DNA of 64,000 bases from Actinomyces johnsonii. Its GTDB lineage: Bacteria; Actinomycetota; Actinomycetes; Actinomycetales; Actinomycetaceae. Within the stretch, counting starts at the first letter, position 1. Each line of letters begins with the position of its first letter. The stretch lies in NCBI RefSeq assembly GCF_006546835.1, contig NZ_VICB01000001.1:1-64000 (forward strand), in the 5' to 3' direction. Of the stretch, positions 21,878 through 31,629 are shown piece after piece. The notes under the pieces are model-generated. The model had not been told where the DNA came from, ran no database searches, and saw only the letters and a program-made list of their open reading frames with translations. The translations under genes were made by a program, and so were the position numbers.

Positions 21878-22554
21878 GCGGTTTCCTTCCGGTGCTGCCG
21901 GGCGCCCGGGGGCGTGACAGCCCATTGAGCGAGGGCAAAGAGGGCCTCGGAGGCCAAAGCGAGGGCGATAACCAGCATCGCCGAGGCGAGCATCATGACG
22001 TAGTCCTGAGTCTTGAGCCCCAGGAACATGAGCCGGCCCAGCCCACCGGCGCCGGTGTAGGCGGCCAGCGTGGCGGTGGAGATGACCTGGAGGCTGGCCG
22101 AGCGCAGCCCGCCAATGAGCAGCGGCGCCCCCAGAGGGATCTCGACGCGCCCCAGAATCTGGAGCTCGCTCATGCCGCTGGCCCGGGCCCCGTCGACAGC
22201 CATGACGGAGGCCGCACGCACGCCACTCATAGCTCCGGCCAGGACGCTGGGCAGAGCCAGGACGACGAAGGCGATCATGGGAGCGGTCAAACCGACGCCG
22301 AGAGCGAGACCGAACAGGGTGATGAGGCCCAGGGTGGGCAGGGAGCGAGCGGCACCGCTGAGCGGCTGCACCCAGCTGCGCCCGCGACCGGTGTGGCCCA
22401 CCCACCAGCCGGCGGGAACCCCGATGAGGGCGGCGATGAGGACGCCAGCCAGCGAGTACACGGCGTGCTGGATCATCAGCGACCCGATCCCCATGGCCCC
22501 ACTCCAGTGAGCAGGGTCGGTGATGTAGGCCAGGGCGGCCAGGACGAACCTCAT
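21874..22554 (-). CDS. OpuC-type ABC transporter permease (second)
   Basis: 226 residues, about six membrane helices. The binding-protein-dependent transport signature is in EIPLGAPLLIGGLRSASLQV, and GAGGLGRLMFLGL is typical of OpuB/OpuC permeases. It overlaps both neighbours by four bases. It pairs with the permease at 22551-23288 as the two membrane subunits. Confidence 0.9.
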   Translation of the reverse strand: MRFVLAALAYITDPAHWSGAMGIGSLMIQHAVYSLAGVLIAALIGVPAGWWVGHTGRGRSWVQPLSGAARSLPTLGLITLFGLALGVGLTAPMIAFVVLALPSVLAGAMSGVRAASVMAVDGARASGMSELQILGRVEIPLGAPLLIGGLRSASLQVISTATLAAYTGAGGLGRLMFLGLKTQDYVMMLASAMLVIALALASEALFALAQWAVTPPGARQHRKETA

Positions 22555-23288
22555 GCCTCATCCTCCTGGTTTTCCCGGCCGTCATCCTCGCGGCCGCCGG
22601 CTGCAGGCACCTGTGCGGGCCACCCGGCCGTCTGAAGCACCTGTCCGGCACCGGCGCGTTTCCACGTCCATGGCAGGCACAGGCGCCCCAGGAGGAGAAT
22701 GATCCCGTCCAGGACGAGGGCCAGGACCGCGGTGGCCACCAACCCGGTGACGATCTCCGCGGTGATGCCGCGCTGGAACCCGTCGGTGAACAGCCAGCCC
22801 AGGCTGCGCACGCCGAGTACCGCTCCGACGGTGGTCAGCGAGATCGTCGAGACGGTCACCACCCGCAGGCCCGTGAGGATCGCGGGTCCTGCCAGCGGCA
22901 GCTCGACGGTGAGGAAGCAGCGGAGGCGTCCCATGCCCATGGCGGTCGCGGCGTCCAGGACTCGCCCGTCGACGGCGTCGAGCGCATCGGCGGTGGCCGG
23001 AACCAGCAGCGCCAATCCGTAGAGGGTCAGGGCGACGATGACGTTGAACGGGTCGCGGATCCCAGTGGCCAGGATGATGGGAAGGATGACGAACAGCGCC
23101 AGCGACGGGACGGCGTAGAGCAGGGAGGAGCCGGTCACTAGCACGGCGCGCAGAGGGCGGGCCGCGCGGGCCAGTCTGGCGATGGGGATCGCCAGGACGA
23201 AGGCGGCGAGAATCGCGGGAACCGCCTGGAGCAGGTGGGCCAGCAGGTGCCCGGCGATGGTGGGCAGGTTGGCCAGGACCCAGCTCAT
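22551..23288 (-). CDS. OpuC-type ABC transporter permease (first)
   Basis: 245 residues, about six membrane helices. The coupling motif is at MGMGRLRCFLTVELPLAGPA. The C-terminus carries an extra hydrophilic tail of about 25 residues rich in acidic and Gly/Ala residues. It overlaps the ATPase gene upstream and the second permease downstream, so the operon is fully coupled. Confidence 0.9.
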   Translation of the reverse strand: MSWVLANLPTIAGHLLAHLLQAVPAILAAFVLAIPIARLARAARPLRAVLVTGSSLLYAVPSLALFVILPIILATGIRDPFNVIVALTLYGLALLVPATADALDAVDGRVLDAATAMGMGRLRCFLTVELPLAGPAILTGLRVVTVSTISLTTVGAVLGVRSLGWLFTDGFQRGITAEIVTGLVATAVLALVLDGIILLLGRLCLPWTWKRAGAGQVLQTAGWPAQVPAAGGREDDGRENQEDEA

Positions 23289-24208
23289 GCCCGCTTCCCC
23301 GCAGGCTTCATAGCCTCCACGACCTCCGTAGCCTGCACAGTCTGCTCAGCTCCTGTCGACGTCACCAGATCGTCGGACAGGCGCCCGACGGCGCGGCCGG
23401 CGCGGTCGAGAACGATCCGGGTGTCGGCGACATCTTTGAGCCGTAGCTGGCGTGCGGCGTCGTCGAGCCCGAGGAAGCGGGCCACGAAGTCGTCGGCCGG
23501 GTCGGCGAGCAGCTCTGCTCCACTGCCTCTCTGAGCGACCCGGGCGCCCTCGCGCAGGAGGATGATCTCGTCCCCTAGGGCCAAGGCCTCGTCGACGTCA
23601 TGGGTGACGAAGATGATCGTCTTACCCAGCTCGGCCTGAATCCGGACCATCTCGCGCTGGAGCTCGCGGCGCACGAGGGGATCGACGGCGCCGAAGGGCT
23701 CATCCATGAGGAGAACCTCGGGATCAGCGGCCAGAGCCCGGGCCACGCCAACCCGCTGGGCCTGCCCTCCGGAGAGCTGGTGGGGGTAGCGCCCCGCCAG
23801 GTCGCGATCGAGGTCGAGCATGTCCATGAGCTCGAGGGCCCGCTGCCGGCAGTCACGGCGGTCCGTGCCCTGGAGGCGGGGCACGAGAGTGATGTTGTCG
23901 ATGACGCGTCGGTGCGGTAGCAGCCCCGCGTTCTGCATGACGTAGCCGATGGACCGACGCAGGGCAACGGCATCGCGGGCGGCGATGTCCTCATCATCGA
24001 TGAGCACTGCACCGCTGGAGGGCTCCACCATGCGGTTGACCATGCGCAGCAGGGTGGTCTTGCCGCAGCCGGAGGATCCCAGCAGGACGGTGGTGGTGCC
24101 GGCCTCGATGCGGGCCGAGAAGGAGTCGACGGCGGGGGCACCGGATCCGGCGCCCCTCCCGGCCGGGTACAGCTTGGTGACGGCGTCGAAGATGATGGTG
24201 CTGCTCAT
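23285..24208 (-). CDS. OpuC-type ABC transporter ATPase
   Basis: 307 residues. Walker A GSSGCGKTTLL, signature LSGGQAQRVGVARAL, Walker B VLLMDEPFGAVDPL, H-loop FVTHDVDEAL. The C-terminal region after about 230 is a short CBS-like extension, as in OpuCA, which senses ionic strength in relatives. First gene of the osmoprotectant operon. The start at 24208 is set by the MSSTIIFDAVTKLYP N-terminus; no strong Shine-Dalgarno is visible. Confidence 0.92.
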   Translation of the reverse strand: MSSTIIFDAVTKLYPAGRGAGSGAPAVDSFSARIEAGTTTVLLGSSGCGKTTLLRMVNRMVEPSSGAVLIDDEDIAARDAVALRRSIGYVMQNAGLLPHRRVIDNITLVPRLQGTDRRDCRQRALELMDMLDLDRDLAGRYPHQLSGGQAQRVGVARALAADPEVLLMDEPFGAVDPLVRRELQREMVRIQAELGKTIIFVTHDVDEALALGDEIILLREGARVAQRGSGAELLADPADDFVARFLGLDDAARQLRLKDVADTRIVLDRAGRAVGRLSDDLVTSTGAEQTVQATEVVEAMKPAGKRA

Positions 24209-24379
24209 AGAAGGTGCCGGATATCCTCTCCTGGCCGCAGACAGCACGACCGTATAGCGTGCCGCAACCGTACCAGCCGTCACTTGCTGAACTGCCGGAA
24301 GGCAGGCTTTACCAAGGCGATTGGTGCAGGATTGAAAGCAAACACCCAGGTACCCGCGAACAACCTCGGAGGCGCACGC

Positions 24380-25387
24380 ATGACGGACATCACCGACAGC
24401 GACGCTCCCGCCACGATGCTGGCGGCTCAGCTCAGTGAATCGGGCAGCATCGGCAACCTCCGCATCGTTGAGCTTCCGATGCCGGTGCCTCCGGATGGCT
24501 GGGTGCGTCTGAAGGTCATGGCCTTCGGCCTCAACCGCAGCGAGTACCATTCCGTTCACGGCCTGGCTGAGGGGATGACCTTCCCGCGCATCCTGGGGAT
24601 CGAAGCCTCCGGGGTCATCGACCTGGACCCGGAGGGCATCCTGGAACCCGGCACCCAGGCTGTCACGATGATGGGTGGGATGGGACGGCTCTTCGACGGC
24701 GGCTACGCCCAGTACGTTGTCGTGCCGCGCACGCAGATCATCACCTTCCATTCCAGCCTGCCCTGGGAGGTCATCGGCTCGGTGCCTGAGACACTGCAGA
24801 CGGCCTACGGAACCCTGACCACAGGCCTGGATCTCCAGCCGGGGCAGAGCCTGCTCGTACGCGGAGGCACCTCGGCGCTCGGACTGGCCACGGCCGCGCT
24901 CGCAGCCGACATGGGCTGCCGGGTCTATGCGACCTCTCGCCGCGAGGCCGGGCTGGAGCTGCTGCGCTCACGAGGCGCCACCCCGCTCCTGGACGACGGG
25001 AAGGTTGCTCCACGGCTGCGCGAGGCAGAGCCGAGTGGGGTTCACACCGTCCTTGAGCTGGTCGGCGTGCCGACGCTACGGGACTCGCTGGCAGCGACGG
25101 CGGTTCACGGAACGGTCTGTTTCTCCGGGATGCTGTCGGACTCATGGACGATTCCCAATTTCTACCCGATGGACTGGATCCCCAACGGGGTGCGTCTGAC
25201 CACCTACTCCGGCCAGGCCCAGGACCTGCCGGCGGAGGTGCTTCAGCGGACCCTGGATCGGATCGAGTCGGGCGATCTCGATCTCCTGCCCATCCACTCC
25301 TACCCTCTGGCCGACATCGCCCAGGCGCACGAGGACATGGCCTCGGGACGCCACATGGGCAAGCTCGTCGGTCTGCCGTGGCCCTAG
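24380..25387 (+). CDS. Zinc-free alcohol dehydrogenase / quinone oxidoreductase-like protein
   Basis: 335 residues of the medium-chain dehydrogenase superfamily. The N-terminal GroES-like domain (VRLKVMAFGLNRSEYHSVHG, FPRILGIEASGVI) lacks the structural-zinc cysteines, so it is QOR-like. The nucleotide-binding domain has LLVRGGTSALGLATAALA in place of the usual GAAGGVG. Substrate unknown. ATG with GGAGG seven bases upstream. Its stop overlaps the convergent VOC gene by four bases. Confidence 0.88.
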   Translation: MTDITDSDAPATMLAAQLSESGSIGNLRIVELPMPVPPDGWVRLKVMAFGLNRSEYHSVHGLAEGMTFPRILGIEASGVIDLDPEGILEPGTQAVTMMGGMGRLFDGGYAQYVVVPRTQIITFHSSLPWEVIGSVPETLQTAYGTLTTGLDLQPGQSLLVRGGTSALGLATAALAADMGCRVYATSRREAGLELLRSRGATPLLDDGKVAPRLREAEPSGVHTVLELVGVPTLRDSLAATAVHGTVCFSGMLSDSWTIPNFYPMDWIPNGVRLTTYSGQAQDLPAEVLQRTLDRIESGDLDLLPIHSYPLADIAQAHEDMASGRHMGKLVGLPWP

Positions 25388-25824
25388 AAGGCCGGGCGCA
25401 GGGCGACATCGTCGGAGTAGTCGGAGGCGACGAGTTCGACGCGGTTGCCCTCGGGGTCGAGCACGGTGGCCTCGTAGTAGCCGTCTCCGGTCTCGCGGGG
25501 TCCGTCGATCACCGGTACACCGGCCTCGGACATGTTGGAGGCCAGGCGGTCGACGTCGTCACGCCCGGGCAGGCCGAAGGAGACGTGTGCCCAACCCAGC
25601 GCGTCGGTCTCTCGCCGCTCGGCGAGCTCCGGACGGGTCATGATCTCCAGGCGGGTTCCCCGCTCGTCCGCGGGGGTCTCGGCGAAATGGAGGATGTGGG
25701 TGCGCAGGCCGGTCTTCGGGTTCTCGTAGAGGCCGTTGGCGTGCCCGTCGAACCAGTGGGAGTAGAAGTCGCGGGCGCCGTCGAGGTCGGCGACCCAGAT
25801 GGCAACGTGGTCGAGGTGCGGCAT
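25384..25824 (-). CDS. VOC/glyoxalase family protein
   Basis: 146 residues with two beta-alpha-beta-beta-beta modules: MPHLDHVAIWVADLDGARDF at the N-terminus and VTVLDPEGNRVEL-like (ATVLDPEGNRVELV) near the C-terminus. The metal ligands typical of lyases or dioxygenases (His5-type, central His, Glu in NRVELV) look present. Substrate unknown. ATG with AAGGGA upstream. Divergent from a DeoR regulator across a 209-base gap with a perfect palindrome, so it may be its target. Confidence 0.85.
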   Translation of the reverse strand: MPHLDHVAIWVADLDGARDFYSHWFDGHANGLYENPKTGLRTHILHFAETPADERGTRLEIMTRPELAERRETDALGWAHVSFGLPGRDDVDRLASNMSEAGVPVIDGPRETGDGYYEATVLDPEGNRVELVASDYSDDVALRPAF

Positions 25825-25870
25825 GATCGTTCCCTTCGTGACGGTGCAGAATCACTGTAAATGACCAGAG

Positions 25871-26006
25871 ATGATCGCACGATCATTCTTCTCAACAGTG
25901 ATTTTCTGCTGTTAATTCAACGGATTAGCTGAACCGCTCTCCGTTGACACCAACAGTAAAAGACCATACGATCATTGTCATTGCTCGTTCCCAGGCAAAA
26001 CGATCA
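25871..26006 (+). promoter_or_regulatory. DeoR-gene promoter and putative CGATCAT operators
   Basis: A promoter TTGACA (25944-25949), 17 bases, TACGAT (25967-25972) faces the DeoR gene. The half-site CGATCAT overlaps its -10 (25969-25975). A further CGATCA is at 26001-26006. An inverted pair ATGATCG-CA-CGATCAT is at 25871-25886, 47 bases upstream of the divergent VOC start. Repetition of one half-site suggests autoregulation and control of the VOC gene; this is inference. Confidence 0.5.
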
Positions 26007-26033
26007 CCTCATCGCTGTTGAAGCGGAGGAAGC

Positions 26034-26801
26034 ATGCCCAACAGTCCCCACGAGAGGCGCCGCACCATCCTGCGAGCCCTCAGCCCCACCACGGTCCACA
26101 GCGTGCAGGCGCTGTCCCGATTGACCGGAGTCTCAGTCATCACCATCCGACGGGACCTGACCGAGTTGGCCCACGAGGGTCTGGTGACTCGGGTCCACGG
26201 CGGGGCCCTGCGCGCTCCGCGCCGTGGGGCCGCCCGACCAGCCGCCATGCGCCGCGGTCAGGACGTGGAGATCAAGCGCCGCCTGGCGCAGGCTACCGCC
26301 GAGCTCATCGAGGACGGAGAGGCGGTCATCATCGACTCCGGGACCACCTGTGAGATGGTGGCCGAGCAGCTCGCCGGCCGCGATATCCGGGCCCTGTGCT
26401 TGTCGCTGGGTGCCGGTGCGGCACTGGCCTCCGTGCGCGGGGCCGCGGTAACCATCGCGGGTGGCCCGGTGGATCCGGAGTCCCTCTCCCTGTTCTCCGC
26501 CGAGGCGGTCGACTCTGTTCGCGCCTTCCGGGCCGACGTCGCGGTCCTATCCACCTGCGCCGTGTCCACCCGCGAGGGGCTGACCGTTATGGAGTCCGAC
26601 GATGCCATGGTCAAGCGCGCCATCATGGCCTCCTCCACCCGGCGCATCCTGCCGACCGCGCCGAGCAAAATCACTCAGACCAATACCTATCGGTTCGGCC
26701 GTATCGAGGACCTCGACGCGCTGCTGACGACAAGCCAGATCGATCCCGACGCCCTCGAGGAGCTACGAGGTGCCGGGGTCGACGTCGTGCTGTGCGACTG
26801 A
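26034..26801 (+). CDS. DeoR-family transcriptional regulator
   Basis: 255 residues. The N-terminal helix-turn-helix shows SVQALSRLTGVSVITIRRDL followed by LAHEGLVTRVHGGAL, the DeoR signature. The C-terminal sugar-phosphate sensor domain has EAVIIDSGTTCEMVAEQL and a repeat-like VAVLSTCAVSTREGLTV. GGAGG precedes the ATG. No sugar catabolic gene is adjacent, so its ligand is unknown. Confidence 0.92.
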   Translation: MPNSPHERRRTILRALSPTTVHSVQALSRLTGVSVITIRRDLTELAHEGLVTRVHGGALRAPRRGAARPAAMRRGQDVEIKRRLAQATAELIEDGEAVIIDSGTTCEMVAEQLAGRDIRALCLSLGAGAALASVRGAAVTIAGGPVDPESLSLFSAEAVDSVRAFRADVAVLSTCAVSTREGLTVMESDDAMVKRAIMASSTRRILPTAPSKITQTNTYRFGRIEDLDALLTTSQIDPDALEELRGAGVDVVLCD

Positions 26802-26832
26802 CCGCCGGCAGCCGAGCCGGGATCGAACCGAC

Positions 26833-27003
26833 TCAGCCAAGAAGCGCCGCAATGGTGCAGGAAGCGGCCAGCAGCGGGAAGGTCCCTTGCTTGGCTACCG
26901 CGCTGCGGTGGGGCGCCAATGCCAGGACCAGGACGACCGCAGCCGCCAGCATCGCCTCGGTACCGATGCTGTTCCCCAGGACAATGCCCAAAGCCTCCCG
27001 CGC
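26833..27003 (-). pseudogene. In-frame membrane-protein tail after the tannase-like stop
   Basis: Directly after the tannase-like TGA (27006-27004) the same frame stays open for 56 codons to a TGA at 26835-26833. It reads as membrane-protein-like sequence (EALGIVLGNSIGTEAMLAA, then AAVVLVLALAPH, and FPLLAASCTIAALLG). There is no convincing start with a Shine-Dalgarno (TTG or ATG possible). It may be the 3' remnant of a transporter gene or an unrecognised small membrane protein. Family not recognised. Confidence 0.35.
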
Positions 27004-28785
27004 TCAGGAAGTCGCCTGCTGGGTCACCCAGGCGATGAAGTTCTCCTCACCGGAGCCGGTCAGCTCGGCCATCGTGTGCCCCTGACCCCAGATGGTGGCG
27101 AAGTCGACGCTGCCGGCTCCGGCTTGCTGGAGCGCCAGGGCGAGGTTGACCTCCACGGTGGAGGCGGTGTCGCCCTGGGTGATGCCGGTGCGGATTCGCC
27201 AGGCCGGGGCGATAGTCGACGTACCACGCCCCTTGGAGTCCTGGGTGAGGTAGTAGAGGGGGTCGTACATCGACACGCGCGTGGCCATGTCGGTGCCGAC
27301 CGAATCCTTCGTAGCAAGGTCCTTCTCGTACGCGGCGACACCGTAGTCGTTGCTCCAGCCGCTGAGGGCGGAGTACTTCGACTGCCCCTTGGAGATGACC
27401 TCGCGGCTCGAGGAGGAGAAATGCAGCTTGTTCTCCCCTGATCCCATGACGAGATTCTCGGTCTGGGCGCGGTCGACGCCGTCGAAGGCTCCCACATCCT
27501 TGGAGGCGTTCTTCTGGGAGGTGACGAAGCCCTCGAGGCCGGTGATCGTCGCGGTATTGGTGGAGGCGTCGTAGGCGACCCACCGCGAGGAGGAGTTGAG
27601 AGAGGCGATGTACTCCTCCACCGTGTTGTAGGTGGTGGTCTCGCTGCTTGATTGACCGTCCGGCCCGCCACTCGAGGGCGCACCACCGCCACCGGGTCCC
27701 ATGCCGGCCATCTCGGTGGATGAGGGCGTGTAGGGGAAGGAGGTGGCGGACAGGAAGTCGTTGAGGGATTTCTGGATGACCGCCACGAGGTGGTCGTAGT
27801 AGGAGCCGGCCAGATAGGTGCCCTTCGAAGAGCTCTCCAGGCTCAAAGGCTTGCCGTCCGAATCGGTCAGCTTCAGCTCGTTGAGATAGGCGGGGAAGGC
27901 CGCCGCGAGGTCCTGGGAGTAGGCCCTCGTCCAGGTGCCCTCGGCCCGGGTGCCGGAGGAGGCGAACTGTCCCATGTTCCACTCGTAGGCGGCGTTGGCG
28001 CTGTCCAGGGTGGTGATGGGGCACCAGCACATGGCTCCGGCGACGGCGTCGGACAAGGCCTTTCCGCTGGTGTCGGTGGTGGCGGCGCCCAGGGCGGCCA
28101 GGTAGGGGGCGAAGAGCCCGCTGTCGCCCGAGGCCCCGGCCACGGCGCTCTGGGCACCTCCTCCGCTGTGCCCGAAGACATAGACCTTGGCGGCGTCGCC
28201 GGGGATGGAAGCGGCGTTGTAGCGCCGGTAGCGCACGGCGGCCTTGAGGTCGGTAACGCCCCAGGGCGCGTTGCCGGAGTAGGTCTGGGAGTTGGAGTCC
28301 TTGCCGCGAAGGCCGGCGTGGACGTAGATGAAACCGGCCTCCATGTAGGCCTTGATGGTGTCGTAGGAGTACTCGCTGGGCGGCTTCTGGGCGGAGTAGC
28401 CCGGGGTGTTGACCGGGAGGACAGTCGGTGCCGTGGCGGCCGTGAAGCTGCCGACGGCGCCTGAGGCATTGATCGTGGCGGTGTAGGTGCCGTTGCCGTT
28501 GTCGGTTCCGGTGAAATAGGCGCCAGGCACGTAGATGCCCAGAGTCTCGTAGTCTGAAGCCTGGGGCGTGGCCACGTAGCTCAGACCCAATTGGTAGTAG
28601 ACGTCGCCCGTCGCGTCATAGCGCCAGGCGGCGCTGTCAAGGGTCAGCTTCGGGTCGGTGGGGGCCTGCGACGACGCCGTGGCGGAGGCCTGTGAGGCGG
28701 TTCCTCCACTCGAACAGGCCCCCAGTCCCAGGACTCCCGCCGCAGCGGGCAGGGCGGTGAGGACGGTGCGTCGCGACAGGTTCAT
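27004..28785 (-). CDS. Secreted tannase-like alpha/beta-hydrolase lipoprotein
   Basis: 593 residues. A twin-arginine-like SRRTVLTALPAAAG precedes lipobox LGAC (Cys24), so it is probably lipid-anchored outside the cell. The nucleophile elbow GHSGGGAQSA puts the catalytic serine at Ser207. A CWCPITTLDSANAAYEWN segment and a late GQGHTMAEL with the probable catalytic histidine resemble bacterial subtype-B tannases. A Gly/Ser-rich loop sits near 360-380. Substrate could be gallate esters or another ester (inference). Good Shine-Dalgarno GGAAGGGGA. Monocistronic. Confidence 0.72.
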   Translation of the reverse strand: MNLSRRTVLTALPAAAGVLGLGACSSGGTASQASATASSQAPTDPKLTLDSAAWRYDATGDVYYQLGLSYVATPQASDYETLGIYVPGAYFTGTDNGNGTYTATINASGAVGSFTAATAPTVLPVNTPGYSAQKPPSEYSYDTIKAYMEAGFIYVHAGLRGKDSNSQTYSGNAPWGVTDLKAAVRYRRYNAASIPGDAAKVYVFGHSGGGAQSAVAGASGDSGLFAPYLAALGAATTDTSGKALSDAVAGAMCWCPITTLDSANAAYEWNMGQFASSGTRAEGTWTRAYSQDLAAAFPAYLNELKLTDSDGKPLSLESSSKGTYLAGSYYDHLVAVIQKSLNDFLSATSFPYTPSSTEMAGMGPGGGGAPSSGGPDGQSSSETTTYNTVEEYIASLNSSSRWVAYDASTNTATITGLEGFVTSQKNASKDVGAFDGVDRAQTENLVMGSGENKLHFSSSSREVISKGQSKYSALSGWSNDYGVAAYEKDLATKDSVGTDMATRVSMYDPLYYLTQDSKGRGTSTIAPAWRIRTGITQGDTASTVEVNLALALQQAGAGSVDFATIWGQGHTMAELTGSGEENFIAWVTQQATS

Positions 28786-28920
28786 AGTGGTTCCCCTTCC
28801 ATACCGTGGTCCGAGTCATGATCCACTTGTCTTCTGCGTGCTTGGCTTCAGCACATCACCCTAGAACAGGGTTCCTCCCATAACCGACCTGTGGCTTTCC
28901 TGTGGGAGTGAAGGACAAGG

Positions 28921-28969
28921 ACGATGACGGTTCCCGCCTCCTGAGATGGAGGGCGGGAACCGTCATCGT
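28921..28969 (-). terminator. Terminator after fumC
   Basis: Stem of about 21 bp with one bulged base (28921-28941 with 28948-28969) and a short loop, 30 bases after the fumC stop. Confidence 0.85.
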
Positions 28970-28998
28970 GCTCGGTGGTCGGGGACCGGAGTCGGGGT

Positions 28999-30435
<1,437 letters not shown>

Positions 30436-30530
30436 AGGTGCAAGGTTAGGCGCACACGATCGTCGACGGGCGAGGACGGGCGTCCCACGCGTCTCAGATC
30501 GCTACCGGCCGACGGCGTCGTTACGGCGGC

Positions 30531-31124
30531 TCATGACGACCGGAGCTGTTCCAGAGCCAGGTCGAGCAGGTCCGCGAGATGCTCGCCTCCGTCGATGGTT
30601 CGGGGCTCATGGAGATGACCGGTGATCTGCAGGGCGGCCAACCCATGAAGCAGGACCCAGACGATGGTGGCAATCTCACGAGTCGGCCCGGGGCGCAGCA
30701 GATCGGCATCCTGGGCCTGAGCAACGAGCTCGCCGACGGCGGACATGGCGTCGTCGGCAGCCTCCTCCAACCCGGGATCCGGCTCGGCAATCGGGGTGTC
30801 CCCGAAGACCAGCTGGTAGTGATGGGGGTGCTCGACAGCGTAGTCGATGTAGGCCCGACAGCCGGCGTGCACCCGTTGCCAGGCATCCTGATGGCGCTCC
30901 GCGCCGTGACGAATCCATCCCGCAATCTGTCGCAGCGTTCGCTCGGCCAGTGCGCGCATGAGCGCCGCCTTGTCCGCGTAGTGACGGTAGGGCGCTGAGC
31001 GGGACACACCGGCGGCTTCTCCGACGGCGCGCAGCGTCACCGCCTCAGGCCCGCTGTCCTCGAGCAGCCTTGAGGCTGCATCGAGGATGGCGGCACGAGT
31101 CGGTGCTGAATCACGGGGGCTCAC
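30531..31124 (-). CDS. TetR-family repressor
   Basis: 197 residues. The N-terminal helix-turn-helix TLRAVGEAAGVSRSAPYRHY is typical TetR; a C-terminal WHG-like ligand domain follows (QIAGWIRHGAERHQDAW). GTG start with TAGGCT ending six bases upstream and no Shine-Dalgarno, so it is probably leaderless. Divergent from an NTF2-like gene with two palindromes between them; it likely represses both. Confidence 0.9.
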   Translation of the reverse strand: MSPRDSAPTRAAILDAASRLLEDSGPEAVTLRAVGEAAGVSRSAPYRHYADKAALMRALAERTLRQIAGWIRHGAERHQDAWQRVHAGCRAYIDYAVEHPHHYQLVFGDTPIAEPDPGLEEAADDAMSAVGELVAQAQDADLLRPGPTREIATIVWVLLHGLAALQITGHLHEPRTIDGGEHLADLLDLALEQLRSS

Positions 31125-31143
31125 GAATCAAGCCTACCCACAT

Positions 31144-31184
31144 GTTGACACAGTCAACTTTCCGGTTATGCTGACATTGTCAAC
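31144..31184 (+). promoter_or_regulatory. TetR operators and promoter of the NTF2-like gene
   Basis: Perfect palindrome GTTGAC-ACA-GTCAAC (31144-31158) contains the -35 TTGACA (31145-31150). A second copy GCTGAC-ATT-GTCAAC (31170-31184) lies just past the -10 TATGCT (31167-31172), 26 bases centre to centre. Binding would block the plus-strand promoter. The TetR gene starts 19 bases to the left of the first operator. Confidence 0.7.
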
Positions 31185-31208
31185 TTAATCTGAGGAGAGG
31201 AACGACTC

Positions 31209-31589
31209 ATGACCGACATCACCCGTACCGGCGCCGACTTCGACGCGAACTACCTGCGCACCTGGACTGAGCCCGACGCCGGTCAGCGCCGTGCGCTCAT
31301 CGAGCAGATGTGGGCCCCGCACGGGTCGCTGCACATCTCCTCACCCGCCTTGACCGTCACAGGAACAGCCGACATCGCTGAGCACATCAACCGCGTCCAC
31401 AACGACCGCATTGCAGGTCAGGGCCTGACCTTCAGCTACGACCAGCGCATGGAGTCCGGCGACGCGCTATTGCTGCGCTGGTCAATGACCGCCCCAAGCG
31501 GCGACGTCGTCGGGCGCGGAGTCGACACCGTCTTCCGCGACGTCGACGGCAAGGTGACGCGCGCCTATATGTTCATGGGCGTGAACTGA
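31209..31589 (+). CDS. SnoaL/NTF2-like protein
   Basis: 126 residues with an NTF2-like cone fold: N-terminal helix YLRTWTEPDAGQRRALIEQMW, then APHGSLHISSPALTVTGTA, and strands ending VTRAYMFMGVN. Such proteins bind or isomerise small molecules; the substrate is unknown. Shine-Dalgarno GGAGAGG. Controlled by the divergent TetR (inference from operators). Confidence 0.82.
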   Translation: MTDITRTGADFDANYLRTWTEPDAGQRRALIEQMWAPHGSLHISSPALTVTGTADIAEHINRVHNDRIAGQGLTFSYDQRMESGDALLLRWSMTAPSGDVVGRGVDTVFRDVDGKVTRAYMFMGVN

Positions 31590-31629
31590 CCCGAGAGATC
31601 CCCCTGCGACTCACCTCGACGTCGGCAGC

